Shown here piece by piece: positions 8,051 through 15,828 of a DNA stretch of 64,000 bases. This DNA is from Brevibacillus_H sp041920465 (GTDB lineage Bacteria; Bacillota; Bacilli; Brevibacillales; Brevibacillaceae), in NCBI GenBank assembly GCA_041920465.1, contig JBHGXW010000017.1:1-64000 (forward strand), given 5' to 3'. Below the pieces are notes generated by a model, which saw only the letters and a list, made by a program, of their open reading frames with translations, was not told where the DNA came from and searched no databases. Position 1 is the first letter of the stretch. Every line of letters starts with the position of its first letter. Made by a program: the position numbers and the translations under genes.

Positions 8051-9430
8051 TCATGAATGTGTTAATGATTGATGACGACCTCTGTTCACTTTTCGAATGA
8101 ATCGTCTATCAATATAGAAAGCAGTAAGCAATGCTGCTAAACTAAGCAAAACTGGTATACCGAAAGCTTCATAGGAAAACGGTCTGCCTTCGAAGTTTAG
8201 ATTGGTGGCACGGTATTCCAATCGCTTGGCACCATATTTAGCAGTTAGGACGTCCTCTTGCTTGGCTAAATCTTCAAGCGGAGCATCAAAGATAAATCTG
8301 TCAGCGGAGCCACTGTGAATGAACTCAGGCACCACGTTGTTACCCTTTTCGTTCCACTGTTTGATATCTTCCGCAGCTAAAGTCTCCGCCTCTACTCCCG
8401 GAACGAACATTCGATCTAGCTTCGGCGCATTCGACATTTGATATCTGGTAACTAGGTTAAGGTGATACTTCGTAACGATAGGCTGCTTGGCGTCAGAGAT
8501 GGTGTATATCTTGGTTGTTCCAGAAGCGGCATATGTATCAAAAATCGTAGTAAGTGCTCCGTCATCCATCCCGTTATACAACAATACCCCTGCGCTTTTT
8601 TTGTTCCATTGGAATGCTTGGTTGAACGCATAAATTACTTCGGTGCGATCAAGATAATAAGGGTCTACCTTCGGATTTTTTACGAAATGATAAGAAGGGT
8701 AATTCATCTCTTTCGCTATTTTCTCCGCTGTAGGTTCGCCTAATTGCTGTGAGATCACATAGAGGACAGCATCGATTCCTGAAGTGAGAGCTGCTGAAGA
8801 GACGATGTTCCCGTCTGCAACATAACGCAGATCCCTTCTCCAGTTTGTTTCGGGATATCTTTTGACTTCATAATAATCAAAACTTTTCCAGTCCGTGGTT
8901 GCTTCTTTCCCTTTTAATAAACCTGTATCGGCGAGATTCAACCCTCCAGCGCAAATGCTTAACAACTTCGTATCAGAATGTTTTTGTATCCATTCCCGGA
9001 CAGGTTTATACTTTGCTTCGTCAACCATAGGCATGGCCGGGATCACAATAAGGTCGGGACTTTTTCCTAATAAGCGATCCAGTTCATCAAAAGAATAGTG
9101 CGGCATCAGATCCAAACCACCCGAGAGTGACTTCACATTTTTGTCCGGGGCAACTGCATATACGTTATAAGCCTCAGTCATGGCGAACATTTCATACGGA
9201 ACCATAAAATCAAACACTTCTGTCGTCGGATTGGATAAAATGACAGCTACTGTAGGTTTTTTCGGATTATGTTCAGGCACGCTCACGCCTTGTAAAGCAG
9301 GCATTGGAGTTTGCCGAGTGGGAATCCAATATTCCTGATTTGATCGAATATACCCAAACGCACCGATCCCTCCGAAAAGTAAAACGAACGTCATTACATA
9401 GCCAACGACACGTAATATTAACTTCTTCAT
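8051..9430 (-). CDS. membrane-anchored double DJ-1/PfpI-family protein (copy B)
   Basis: This 459-residue paralogue of the protein at 3095-4459 aligns end to end: an N-terminal membrane anchor, a first DJ-1/PfpI domain with elbow SICAGGLNLA (the Cys is kept, the flanking GSG becomes AGG), a degenerate second domain (GVLLYNGMDDGAL, DRMFVPG), and a C-terminal membrane segment with the shared AFYIDRRFI tail. The start chosen is MKKLILRV with GGAGA upstream. A longer in-frame extension to 9535 only reads through a fossil of the ABC gene. It is transcribed alone, from a promoter with three TTGCG boxes (9565-9613) to the terminator at 7930. Divergence from copy A shows the duplication is not recent. 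Confidence 0.75.
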   Translation of the reverse strand: MKKLILRVVGYVMTFVLLFGGIGAFGYIRSNQEYWIPTRQTPMPALQGVSVPEHNPKKPTVAVILSNPTTEVFDFMVPYEMFAMTEAYNVYAVAPDKNVKSLSGGLDLMPHYSFDELDRLLGKSPDLIVIPAMPMVDEAKYKPVREWIQKHSDTKLLSICAGGLNLADTGLLKGKEATTDWKSFDYYEVKRYPETNWRRDLRYVADGNIVSSAALTSGIDAVLYVISQQLGEPTAEKIAKEMNYPSYHFVKNPKVDPYYLDRTEVIYAFNQAFQWNKKSAGVLLYNGMDDGALTTIFDTYAASGTTKIYTISDAKQPIVTKYHLNLVTRYQMSNAPKLDRMFVPGVEAETLAAEDIKQWNEKGNNVVPEFIHSGSADRFIFDAPLEDLAKQEDVLTAKYGAKRLEYRATNLNFEGRPFSYEAFGIPVLLSLAALLTAFYIDRRFIRKVNRGRHQSLTHS

Positions 9431-9458
9431 CTTCGATTCTCCTCTGACCAAAATTTTT

Positions 9459-9531
9459 CGCTTTTTTGCCGCAGCGATGATTTCATCATCTGTCGCATCC
9501 AGCTTCGCCATTCTGATGTTGTCTTTCGTCT
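9459..9531 (-). pseudogene. scar of a deleted ABC transporter gene
   Basis: The minus strand reads KDNIRMAKLDATDDEIIAAAKK, almost identical in protein and DNA to about 70 bp in the middle of the ATPase domain of the gene at 4497-6287 (around 4926-4995). At about 9530 the match switches abruptly to the upstream promoter region of that gene (homologous to 6376-6418). The second copy of the ABC gene therefore lost two blocks, its 5' part with the start and its 3' third, leaving this fragment between promoter and DJ-1 gene. Confidence 0.8.
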
Positions 9532-9613
9532 GCAATCATCTTATCGCAATCGAAGAGCTTGAAACGCGCAAACACAGGACATCTCCCCGCAAATTTTTGC
9601 GGACTCCGCGCAA
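9530..9613 (-). promoter_or_regulatory. promoter of the second DJ-1/PfpI gene with three TTGCG boxes
   Basis: On the minus strand, TTGCG boxes start at 9613, 9592 and 9571, again exactly 21 bp apart, the last reading TTGCGCG. ATAAGAT follows 21 bases after TTGCGC. About 43 bp of this promoter (9530-9573) is homologous to 6376-6418, but the outer boxes sit in otherwise dissimilar sequence. That argues that the boxes themselves are under selection. A 16-bp palindrome, CCGCAAATTTTTGCGG (9587-9602), overlaps the middle box. Confidence 0.55.
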
Positions 9614-9632
9614 TTGGTTACGCAGCTGTAAA

Positions 9633-9660
9633 CAAAAAAAGGCAGGTAATCACCCGCCTT
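9633..9660 (-). terminator. intrinsic terminator after the response regulator gene
   Basis: The minus strand has AGGCGGGT ... ACCTGCCT (one mismatch) followed by seven T residues. It begins about 10 bp past the stop of the response regulator gene and insulates the two-component operon from the second DJ-1 promoter. Confidence 0.85.
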
Positions 9661-9669
9661 TCATCCTCG

Positions 9670-10317
9670 TCAATATAAATCTTCACTTGGCAGTACTCCT
9701 AAGCTCTTGGCTTTTTTAATGGCCTCAACCCGAGAGTTGACGTGCAATTTCTCGAAAATGGCTGTGATGCTGTATTCCAATTTTCGCTGGCTTATCATCA
9801 ATGTTTTCGAAATCTCTTTGTTGCTTTTCCCTTTCGCCAATTCCCGCAGCAGTTTTTCTTCCTCTGTGGTAATCGTTGAATTTTCACTTTCCTTTTCCCC
9901 GAGCAATACAATTTCCTGACGCCTTAGCTGCTTGAGTAGCTGCATCGGGACTATGGCCTCTTTTCTTGCAGCGCAGCGTATGGCCTGGATCAGTTGTTCA
10001 CGCGTGGAGGTTTTCGCGATGAAGCCAGAAACTCCAGATTCCATAAGCAGGTTGAAATGAGGTGCAATGTCAAACCCGGAATAAATGAGAATGACGGCAT
10101 CCGGCACGTATTCTAACACTTTTCGTGTCAAATCGGCACCGTTGGTATTTGGCATGTATAAATCAAATAGCATCACATCAAATTTCTTCAGTCGTACCAA
10201 ATCCGGCACACAATAAACATCCGTCTCTATCGTAACATTGATGTCCGGTTCGGATTCGATCAACATTTTTGTTCCCTCAACGACCGACCTGTGATCGTCA
10301 ACCAATAATATTTCCAT
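9670..10317 (-). CDS. LuxR/NarL-family response regulator
   Basis: The roughly 215-residue regulator has a receiver domain (residues 1-120) with acidic pair DD near 8-9, phospho-acceptor Asp in VMLFDLYMPN near 53, and conserved Lys in AKTSTREQL. A C-terminal LuxR helix-turn-helix (about 145-205) includes KSNKEISKTLMISQRKLEYS. I prefer the ATG at 10317 (MEILLVDD), since AAAGGTG sits correctly before it and overlaps the kinase stop; a GTG three codons earlier is the alternative. It is translationally coupled to the histidine kinase. Its likely targets are the three promoters in this region with TTGCG boxes at 21-bp spacing, including its own operon. Confidence 0.85.
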   Translation of the reverse strand: MEILLVDDHRSVVEGTKMLIESEPDINVTIETDVYCVPDLVRLKKFDVMLFDLYMPNTNGADLTRKVLEYVPDAVILIYSGFDIAPHFNLLMESGVSGFIAKTSTREQLIQAIRCAARKEAIVPMQLLKQLRRQEIVLLGEKESENSTITTEEEKLLRELAKGKSNKEISKTLMISQRKLEYSITAIFEKLHVNSRVEAIKKAKSLGVLPSEDLY

Positions 10318-10322
10318 AGCGT

Positions 10323-12752
10323 TCACCTTTGTGTATGTAATGGCAAAGAAATGTTTACGTGCAAACCTTGTTGTAGAGCAGATTTCAGTTCAACTTCCCC
10401 TTCTAAACTGAGAACCCTTTTTTCTATGCCGGCAATGCCCATGTGTTGGAACGAACCTTCAAAAGCAGATAAATCCATCCCTATCCCATCGTCGGAGTAG
10501 GTGAAATAGATATGATCTTTCTTGCACACCAGCGATATGGTCACCTTACTTGCCTTGGAGTGCTTTGTTGCATTGTTTAGCAGCTCCTGTACGATCCGAT
10601 ATAAGCCGAGAATTTGATCCTCGTTTAACGAACAATCGAATTGTTCCGTCAAGAATTCAATCTCATAATTGGAAAACATACGTGTATACGAAAAAAGACT
10701 TTTCAATGATTCAACCAGCCCCATTTTAAGAAGAAACGGAGGACGCAGCTCGTTACAGGTGATGCGGATCTGATGGATAGCATCTAATAGACCCTCTTCA
10801 ATTTGCTTCAATTCATATTGCGCTTCTTCAGTAAATGCAGCAGATGAACGTAATGATTCAAGTTTACGATACCAGATAATCAGATCCTGAAGCACCGAAT
10901 CGTGCAAGTCACTGGATAGCGAGGATCTTTCCTTCTCCGAAAGCTTAAATAATAGTTTCAGCATCCATTTGGGAGTCACATTTTTCGTCACCATGTCCTC
11001 AAGCCGCTTCATGAGATCTTCAATCAAATGTAGATTGTCATAAAGAATGGTGACGTAATGAACGGCCGTTTCAAGCCATTCTTCCTCGATCTTCAGCATG
11101 GCATGCTCCATTGCGATGCGTAAATAGACAGGGTGCTGCTTCTCGCCGATTTTCACCCATCTTTCAGACGTGTTCATGACGGCATGTTCCTGTTCGTGAG
11201 GTACTTCTTCAACGGATACACTCGTAACCGGGAACACTGACTTAACCTCTTCGATGAGGCGGTTCTCAAGCTCCGATACTTTCATGACGTTGACAAGATC
11301 ATTCGAAAAACGATTTAAACTTTGCTGAAGTGTTTTATACCGCTCTTCGCTTTGGATCAACTCCCGCTCTTCTTTTTTACGTTGGGTAATATCCTTTACG
11401 ATTCCATGTATGCCGTTTAATTCCCCTGAAAGGAAGATGGGCACAAAAGTAATACTTACGATCTTCTCGCCGTGCTTGGACCTCGTGATGCGGCATTCAA
11501 TATCCCGCGGTTCTTGTGTTTGCATGACATGGAAAACAGCTTCACATACCAAAGAATGATCTTCATCAACAATTAAACCCATAAAGCAGCGATCGGATAG
11601 CTTGTCTAATTGGATGCCGGTGATGCTTTCAAAAGCCCGATTGGCATTCACAAAATAAAAACCATTCAATTCGATAGAAAAAACGCCATCCAAATTGTTT
11701 TCAAACAAAGACTTATACCTCTGTTCGCTCTCCTCCAGCGCCATTTCCGAACGTTTCTGCTCGGTAATATCCATTATGATGCCGTCGATTCGTTCGACCG
11801 CGCCTGTATGATCCAGATGAGGATGCATAATCAATTTGCCCCATCTGATTTCGTCAGAAACATGAATGAATCGGATTGCTTGTTTAACCGGTATCCCCAT
11901 GTCGAGCTTGCGTTTTACTTCCCCCATGAGGACAAAATTATCTTCCGGGTGGATATGGTCATGGACACAAATCGGATTGGATAAGATTTTATTTCTAGAA
12001 ATGCCTATTATTTTCTCAAAGCTTTTCGAACAATACGTGTATTGGGAAAAATCTTTGTCTGTTGACAAGACTGCGGCGTTTACATTATCCAATATATTTT
12101 CCAGTAATTCCTCTCTCTTTTTTCGTTCACTCACATCCCTGGCGACTGCAACAACATACTCTACATCACCTTCACGATTAAAAACCGGCGTTATCCGTGC
12201 TTCAATGTGAACCGCATGTCCTTGCGCGTGTATAACCCTGTACTCCAATTCCATTGGTTCTTTTGACTGTACAACCTGCATGTGTGATAATCGCACACGC
12301 TCCATATCTTCCTGGTGGATAAATTCGAATGCATACATTCCTTCATAGTCTGCGACATCGTAACCTGTTAATGTCTTAATGGAAGGGGACACATAGCGAA
12401 CAATGATCTCTTCATCGACTAAAACGATCGTATCTGAAGTATTCTCCGCAACAATTCGGAATTTCTCATCAGGGAGTAACACTACTTGATCAGTTGCATT
12501 TTCCCTCACACAGTCTCTTAACAAGACAGTAAACCCTATTATTTCATCATCATCGTCCTGTATGGAGACTTTTTCTTCAGTAAACCCGCTGAGGATAAGG
12601 TTTGGGATGGAATGCGTCTCCCCGAAGAGATTTTGAAAAGCGTCATTACGCCATATCACTCGATCTTCTAGATCCATGATATAAATCGGATCTGGCAGCT
12701 TTTTGAGTAATTGTTGAGCGCTTCGAATTACACCTTGCATTTGATCCATCAT
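10323..12752 (-). CDS. soluble multi-PAS sensor histidine kinase (HisKA_3/NarX-DegS type)
   Basis: This kinase of about 809 residues has no transmembrane segment. It carries four PAS-like domains: about 20-70, 110-215 (with the PAC end VAVARDVSERKK), 230-345 and 350-470. A linker domain follows, then a HisKA_3 dimerisation domain with the phospho-acceptor in SSDLHDSVLQDLI, and an HATPase with N-box VQELLNNATKHSKA and DDGIGMD. The start is placed at MMDQMQG because AGAGGAG lies eight bases upstream; the longer frame from 12788 has no ribosome site. Several stacked PAS domains without membrane anchor suggest sensing of an internal cue such as redox state or a ligand. It is coupled to the response regulator by a 4-7 bp junction. 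Confidence 0.85.
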   Translation of the reverse strand: MMDQMQGVIRSAQQLLKKLPDPIYIMDLEDRVIWRNDAFQNLFGETHSIPNLILSGFTEEKVSIQDDDDEIIGFTVLLRDCVRENATDQVVLLPDEKFRIVAENTSDTIVLVDEEIIVRYVSPSIKTLTGYDVADYEGMYAFEFIHQEDMERVRLSHMQVVQSKEPMELEYRVIHAQGHAVHIEARITPVFNREGDVEYVVAVARDVSERKKREELLENILDNVNAAVLSTDKDFSQYTYCSKSFEKIIGISRNKILSNPICVHDHIHPEDNFVLMGEVKRKLDMGIPVKQAIRFIHVSDEIRWGKLIMHPHLDHTGAVERIDGIIMDITEQKRSEMALEESEQRYKSLFENNLDGVFSIELNGFYFVNANRAFESITGIQLDKLSDRCFMGLIVDEDHSLVCEAVFHVMQTQEPRDIECRITRSKHGEKIVSITFVPIFLSGELNGIHGIVKDITQRKKEERELIQSEERYKTLQQSLNRFSNDLVNVMKVSELENRLIEEVKSVFPVTSVSVEEVPHEQEHAVMNTSERWVKIGEKQHPVYLRIAMEHAMLKIEEEWLETAVHYVTILYDNLHLIEDLMKRLEDMVTKNVTPKWMLKLLFKLSEKERSSLSSDLHDSVLQDLIIWYRKLESLRSSAAFTEEAQYELKQIEEGLLDAIHQIRITCNELRPPFLLKMGLVESLKSLFSYTRMFSNYEIEFLTEQFDCSLNEDQILGLYRIVQELLNNATKHSKASKVTISLVCKKDHIYFTYSDDGIGMDLSAFEGSFQHMGIAGIEKRVLSLEGEVELKSALQQGLHVNISLPLHTQR

Positions 12753-12810
12753 AACGTGTTCTCCTCTGAGAAGGAATCGTAATTCCATTCACTTTCACTA
12801 TTGACATTAT

Positions 12811-12859
12811 ACTTAATGCAGTATGTCCCAGCGCGCAAAAAATTAGCAAATGCCCGCAA
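12811..12859 (-). promoter_or_regulatory. promoter of the kinase/regulator operon with two TTGCG boxes
   Basis: TTGCGGG (from 12859) and TTGCGCG (from 12838) are 21 bp apart on the minus strand, and a consensus TATAAT follows 21 bases after TTGCGC. A degenerate TTGAG lies 22 bp further upstream. The match to the ABC and DJ-1 promoters in spacing, box sequence and -10 distance suggests autoregulation of the two-component genes. Confidence 0.5.
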
Positions 12860-12887
12860 TTTTCGAAACACTTCAGCTCAATTTCCT

Positions 12888-13060
12888 TTAATGACTGCCG
12901 AGGATAAAGTTTGTTGCTCCTTGAGTAACTGCCGTGATCGTAATAACTGGATTTGTTTTTTCGACATTAATTGTACCGCTAATAGTTGTTGTTGATTTTG
13001 CCCCTTTCCCATCATCAGCCGTTACAACAGTATTGCTGTGCGTACGCAATATTATCGGCT
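12888..13060 (-). pseudogene. remnant of a repeat-type Ig-like surface protein
   Basis: The minus strand ends in a reading frame SNTVVTADDGKGAKSTTT then ISGTINVEKTNPVITITAV and a stop at 12888. The pattern (TADDGKG, then GTINVEKTNPVITIT) is that of bacterial Ig-like/HYR repeats of surface adhesins. No start, signal peptide or complete domain is left upstream, and a frameshift is likely around 13040-13060. It appears to be the C-terminal stub of a lost surface-protein gene. Confidence 0.35.
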
Positions 13061-13209
13061 ACAACACCCCAAGTAAGTGTCCATGTTTTTCACGCGGATG
13101 ATACAGCGACCGTTGAAGAAACAGGATATTAGATTATCGATGGGTGTATTCAAACTTCACCATGGCTACACGATAAAGCATGGGCTCCTGATGAATACAT
13201 TCGCCTGAT

Positions 13210-13422
13210 GTGTTTAATCAGGCACTACGAGATGGCATGCTTCACAAGATAAAAAATAAAAACTCCCGTTATAATGATGACTTGGGGCGAGATATCTTAT
13301 ATGTTTCATCAATAGATGGCGATGGAATTGTGTACGCCAAGTACGTCAAGCGACAAAAGCAGAATAATACGTACACTTCTCGTCCTTTAACCTCATCTCA
13401 AACAACAATGGGCGTTAATTGA
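13210..13422 (+). CDS. doubtful small hypothetical protein
   Basis: A 70-residue frame is rich in Lys, Asn and Asp (LRDGMLHKIKNKNSRYNDDL). It has no ribosome site of note before the GTG/ATG start and matches no family I know. It ends about 65 bp before the terminator at 13488. It may be a fragment, since the adjacent 13060-13200 stretch shows no complete gene. Confidence 0.2.
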   Translation: MFNQALRDGMLHKIKNKNSRYNDDLGRDILYVSSIDGDGIVYAKYVKRQKQNNTYTSRPLTSSQTTMGVN

Positions 13423-13487
13423 AGTTACTTGAACTAAAGTATTAACCTTTCTTTCTTCTCTAGACTTCCTGGAGCCCGTTAGCGTGG

Positions 13488-13518
13488 AAAAGGCAGTCAG
13501 GTTTAACCGGCTGCCTTT
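13488..13518. terminator. bidirectional intrinsic terminator
   Basis: The stem AAAGGCAG / CTGCCTTT (8 bp) carries a loop with weak internal pairing and T-runs on both strands. On the minus strand it lies about 60 bp after the protein kinase gene and is probably its terminator. Confidence 0.75.
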
Positions 13519-13577
13519 ATCACACGATTCGTAAAATGGATTTACTGTTGCTGTTCATTGGAAACAATAATTATTCT

Positions 13578-14357
13578 TTAATTTCCCTCCCTGATCAGGA
13601 ACGATCGGATGGATCTGAAGGCTTCCGTCATTTCTTGTACACTGGAATACCGTTTTGTAATGTCGGCATCCAGTCCTCGTAAGATGAATTCTTCTACTTG
13701 CTTATTTTTATAGGAAACACTGTTTTTCTTTCCTGTTAGGACAAAATGAACTACCCATGAAAGAGCATAAATCTCATGCCGAATCTCGTAATTTTCAAAC
13801 CCTACTTTATCCAAATCCGGATCATTTAATGCGCCCTTAATTTCGGTTCCCTTTCGAGTCAACTGACTATCTTCTAATTTCACTAACCCAAAGTCGGAAA
13901 TTTTGATAATGTTCGATCCATCTTCGTACTGTTTTAGTAAGATATTTTGGTAGCTGATGTCTCGATGCAGCAGCCTCTTCTCATGAATATAGGTAAAAGC
14001 TTTAAAAATCTGCATGACCAAATTAATCCGCTGAACCATAGATAGCTGGTTGTTGTTCTTGCTCATGAACTTCTCTAGGGTAGTATCTGCACACTCCATG
14101 ATGTATTGATTTTTGTCATCATCGTAGGAATACACTTCGATAATATATGGAGAGTGCAATTTGCTTAATTCAATAAATTCATTTTTGAAGCGAGCCAACT
14201 CAATCTTGGTTAAATCTTTCTTTGCCTTCTTTATAGCATATACTCGATTATAAAATGGATCAGTATATTTATACACATGAGCATACGAGCCACTTCCAAT
14301 GAGTTTAGTGGGTGCCTGTATTTTTTCCTCTTTTTTTAGCGTGATGGTATCACTCAT
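13578..14357 (-). CDS. Hanks-type serine/threonine protein kinase, soluble
   Basis: The 259-residue protein is just a kinase domain. It has the glycine loop GSGSYAHVYK (residues 21-30), Lys in YAIKKAKK, catalytic loop LLHRDISYQNILL and DFG in KISDFGLVKL. The usual HRDLKPxN is altered to HRDISYQN, but Asp and Asn are kept, so activity is plausible. It has no membrane segment or PASTA domain, unlike PrkC. The gene stands alone and AT-rich, with its own terminator, next to the truncated sigma-K gene. Small orphan kinases of this type often come with mobile or defence islands; that link is inference. Confidence 0.85.
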   Translation of the reverse strand: MSDTITLKKEEKIQAPTKLIGSGSYAHVYKYTDPFYNRVYAIKKAKKDLTKIELARFKNEFIELSKLHSPYIIEVYSYDDDKNQYIMECADTTLEKFMSKNNNQLSMVQRINLVMQIFKAFTYIHEKRLLHRDISYQNILLKQYEDGSNIIKISDFGLVKLEDSQLTRKGTEIKGALNDPDLDKVGFENYEIRHEIYALSWVVHFVLTGKKNSVSYKNKQVEEFILRGLDADITKRYSSVQEMTEAFRSIRSFLIREGN

Positions 14358-14538
14358 CGTAAAAATTGGTTTGTTTTCAATGATGTTAATTTTCGAGAAA
14401 CCAGCAGGGGTTTTAAATAATCCGTAATCACAGTATTTTAATTTATTTTAGTTGAGCAAATTCACTTTTTAAAAAATAGGTGCTTAAGTAATTGCATATT
14501 TAAACTAATCCTTATGCGAAAAATCCCTATAAAAAATT

Positions 14539-14633
14539 AAACTCCAACGTTAAACTCGGATAAGTATGTTTCCTTTACTTGATCTTCTGAGTAAAAGCTG
14601 ATCAGAAAAGATGACAATTTTACGTTGGAGTTT
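14539..14633. repeat. 12-bp inverted repeat abutting the sigma-K break
   Basis: AAACTCCAACGT (14539-14550) and ACGTTGGAGTTT (14622-14633) are perfect inverted repeats about 70 bp apart. The right arm ends two bases from the premature sigma-K stop at 14636. It could be a recombinase-binding end of an inserted element or a long-loop terminator; on the minus strand an A/T-rich tail follows. The rest of 14358-14538 holds no gene that I can see. Confidence 0.4.
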
Positions 14634-14635
14634 GT

Positions 14636-14845
14636 TTATAACGTCTTGACAATATGTGCGACCAAACGTAGATTGTGCTCAATCAGCTTGTTGCGTGAAT
14701 AAGCGTCACCATTGGCCATCTGCCGTAAATATTTTTCTTCCTCCACTTCTGCGAGCGGCTGGGGAAAGGCGTTGTTTTTTACATAGGCGACGAACAAGTA
14801 TAACTCTTTGAACAGCAATGATAATGCCATGAAGAAACTGGACAT
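14636..14845 (-). pseudogene. sigK: N-terminal part of pro-sigma-K, cut after about 67 codons
   Basis: The frame begins with the hydrophobic pro-sequence typical of pro-sigma-K (LLFKELYLFVAYVKNNAFPQPL), then continues with the conserved region EEKYLRQMANGD and NKLIEHNLRLVAHIVK, and ends abruptly in TL-stop where sigma-K normally continues KFENTG. Conservation up to the break is excellent, and GGGAGG precedes the ATG. In B. subtilis and some clostridia, sigK is split by an excisable skin element and joined in the mother cell. Here the other half is not anywhere in the window. This is therefore either the spoIVCB-like half of a split gene or a disrupted copy. Confidence 0.85.
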
Positions 14846-14882
14846 CAGCTGCCACCTCCCAATCAGGATGCTCTCTACTCTT

Positions 14883-14910
14883 AAACGTATGTGGGCGGCT
14901 GCCTATGCGT
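14883..14910 (-). promoter_or_regulatory. candidate sporulation (sigma-E/sigma-K type) promoter of sigK
   Basis: On the minus strand CATACGTTT (14891-14883) fits the CATAnnnT -10 of mother-cell sigma factors, and AC lies 17 bases upstream, as in sigma-K promoters. It is about 40 bp before the sigK start. The assignment rests on motif matching only. Confidence 0.35.
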
Positions 14911-15005
14911 GCCTGTACAGGAAAAAAGAACAAGGCCGAACTCCTGATGATTCTTCATTGGATTGCTCAGTTTAAAAGCACAGTTCGATCGACCGCATCG
15001 ATTAC

Positions 15006-15398
15006 CTAATAGTCTTCCAATTTAAGAGGTGCCTGGAACCCGTTTTGCAATTGGTTGATTGCTTCCTCTACGGTTGAAGCAATCGGGAACAGCAGATTCA
15101 GCTTGGAGATGGAGAACAATTCGCGAATGATTTCATCGGAGACGGCGATGGCCATCTTCTCTATCCCTACCACTTTTGCGAAGGTAATGATGACACCAAA
15201 GCCGGTACTATCAATCAATTGCAAATTTTCCAAATCGAGTATGTAGTAATCTGCTTGTCCGACAAGCTCTTTCAAACGGTTTTTGGCAGGTGTGGTGCTG
15301 CCGTATACCAGTTTTCCAATGAAACTGATGATCAAATGGCCTTGAACTGTTTGTGTGTGAATATCAACCGTTGCTGTATTCCGTTCCTGATGATTCAT
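15006..15398 (-). CDS. STAS-domain anti-sigma factor antagonist (RsbV/SpoIIAA type)
   Basis: The 130-residue STAS protein contains YILDLENLQLIDSTGFGVII, in which DSTG (Ser near residue 66) is the site phosphorylated by the cognate anti-sigma kinase. The unphosphorylated form would bind the kinase and free its sigma factor or other target. The start has GAGGG upstream. The gene overlaps the HATPase gene by 35 bp and is the last of a three-gene partner-switching unit. Confidence 0.85.
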   Translation of the reverse strand: MNHQERNTATVDIHTQTVQGHLIISFIGKLVYGSTTPAKNRLKELVGQADYYILDLENLQLIDSTGFGVIITFAKVVGIEKMAIAVSDEIIRELFSISKLNLLFPIASTVEEAINQLQNGFQAPLKLEDY

Positions 15399-15825
15399 TC
15401 CGCAAAACCCTCTTTCTTAATCCTGTGATAAATCGTCCATCCTCATCCTGATCCTGCCATACCTCGTCCATCAAATGGCGCATGAATAACAGCCCCCGGC
15501 CATCCTCTTCCCAGACAAGGTCTTCCAAAGCCTTACTTTTCCACTTATCTTGAATTTCCAGCGGCAATCCCCCGGCCGAATCGATAACCTTTATCTCAAT
15601 ACTTTCACTCATTACTTTGATTTTCATCGAAATCTGTTTTTCGTAATACCGCTCTCCGTACCGCCTTTTCATCGCTTCCACCGAATTGATGATGGCTTCA
15701 TGGACGGCCAACACTATTTTTTTATGTTCAACCTGATTGATTCGTGATAAGGTCCATTCACAGATTTGGTCGAGATATTCTACCATCTCGACAGCGGCCG
15801 GGCAGTCAATTTGTACTTTTATCAC
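15364..15825 (-). CDS. anti-sigma-factor-type serine kinase (RsbW/SpoIIAB-like HATPase)
   Basis: This 153-residue GHKL ATPase shows the N-box HEAIINSVEAMKRR and the G-box DSAGGLP, plus DGRGLLFMRHLMDEV near the C-terminus. Members phosphorylate a STAS partner and sequester a target. The start is GTG with GGAAGGA upstream. It lies between the phosphatase and the STAS gene with overlapping ends, so all three should be made in fixed ratio. No sigma-B-type gene is adjacent; the target is unknown, and the truncated sigK next door is not a known partner of such modules. Confidence 0.85.
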   Translation of the reverse strand: MIKVQIDCPAAVEMVEYLDQICEWTLSRINQVEHKKIVLAVHEAIINSVEAMKRRYGERYYEKQISMKIKVMSESIEIKVIDSAGGLPLEIQDKWKSKALEDLVWEEDGRGLLFMRHLMDEVWQDQDEDGRFITGLRKRVLRNESSGTEYSNG

Positions 15826-15828
15826 GAG

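Noticed and set aside
9431..9535. N-terminal extension of the second DJ-1 gene starting MQTKDNIRMAKLD
   Set aside because: The extension is a fossil of the ABC ATPase gene read through by chance. The true start with a ribosome site and membrane anchor is at 9430.
1..14635. Prophage identity for region 1
   Set aside because: No phage structural, lysis, integrase or replication gene is visible; only the sigK break and AT-rich cargo suggest an inserted element.
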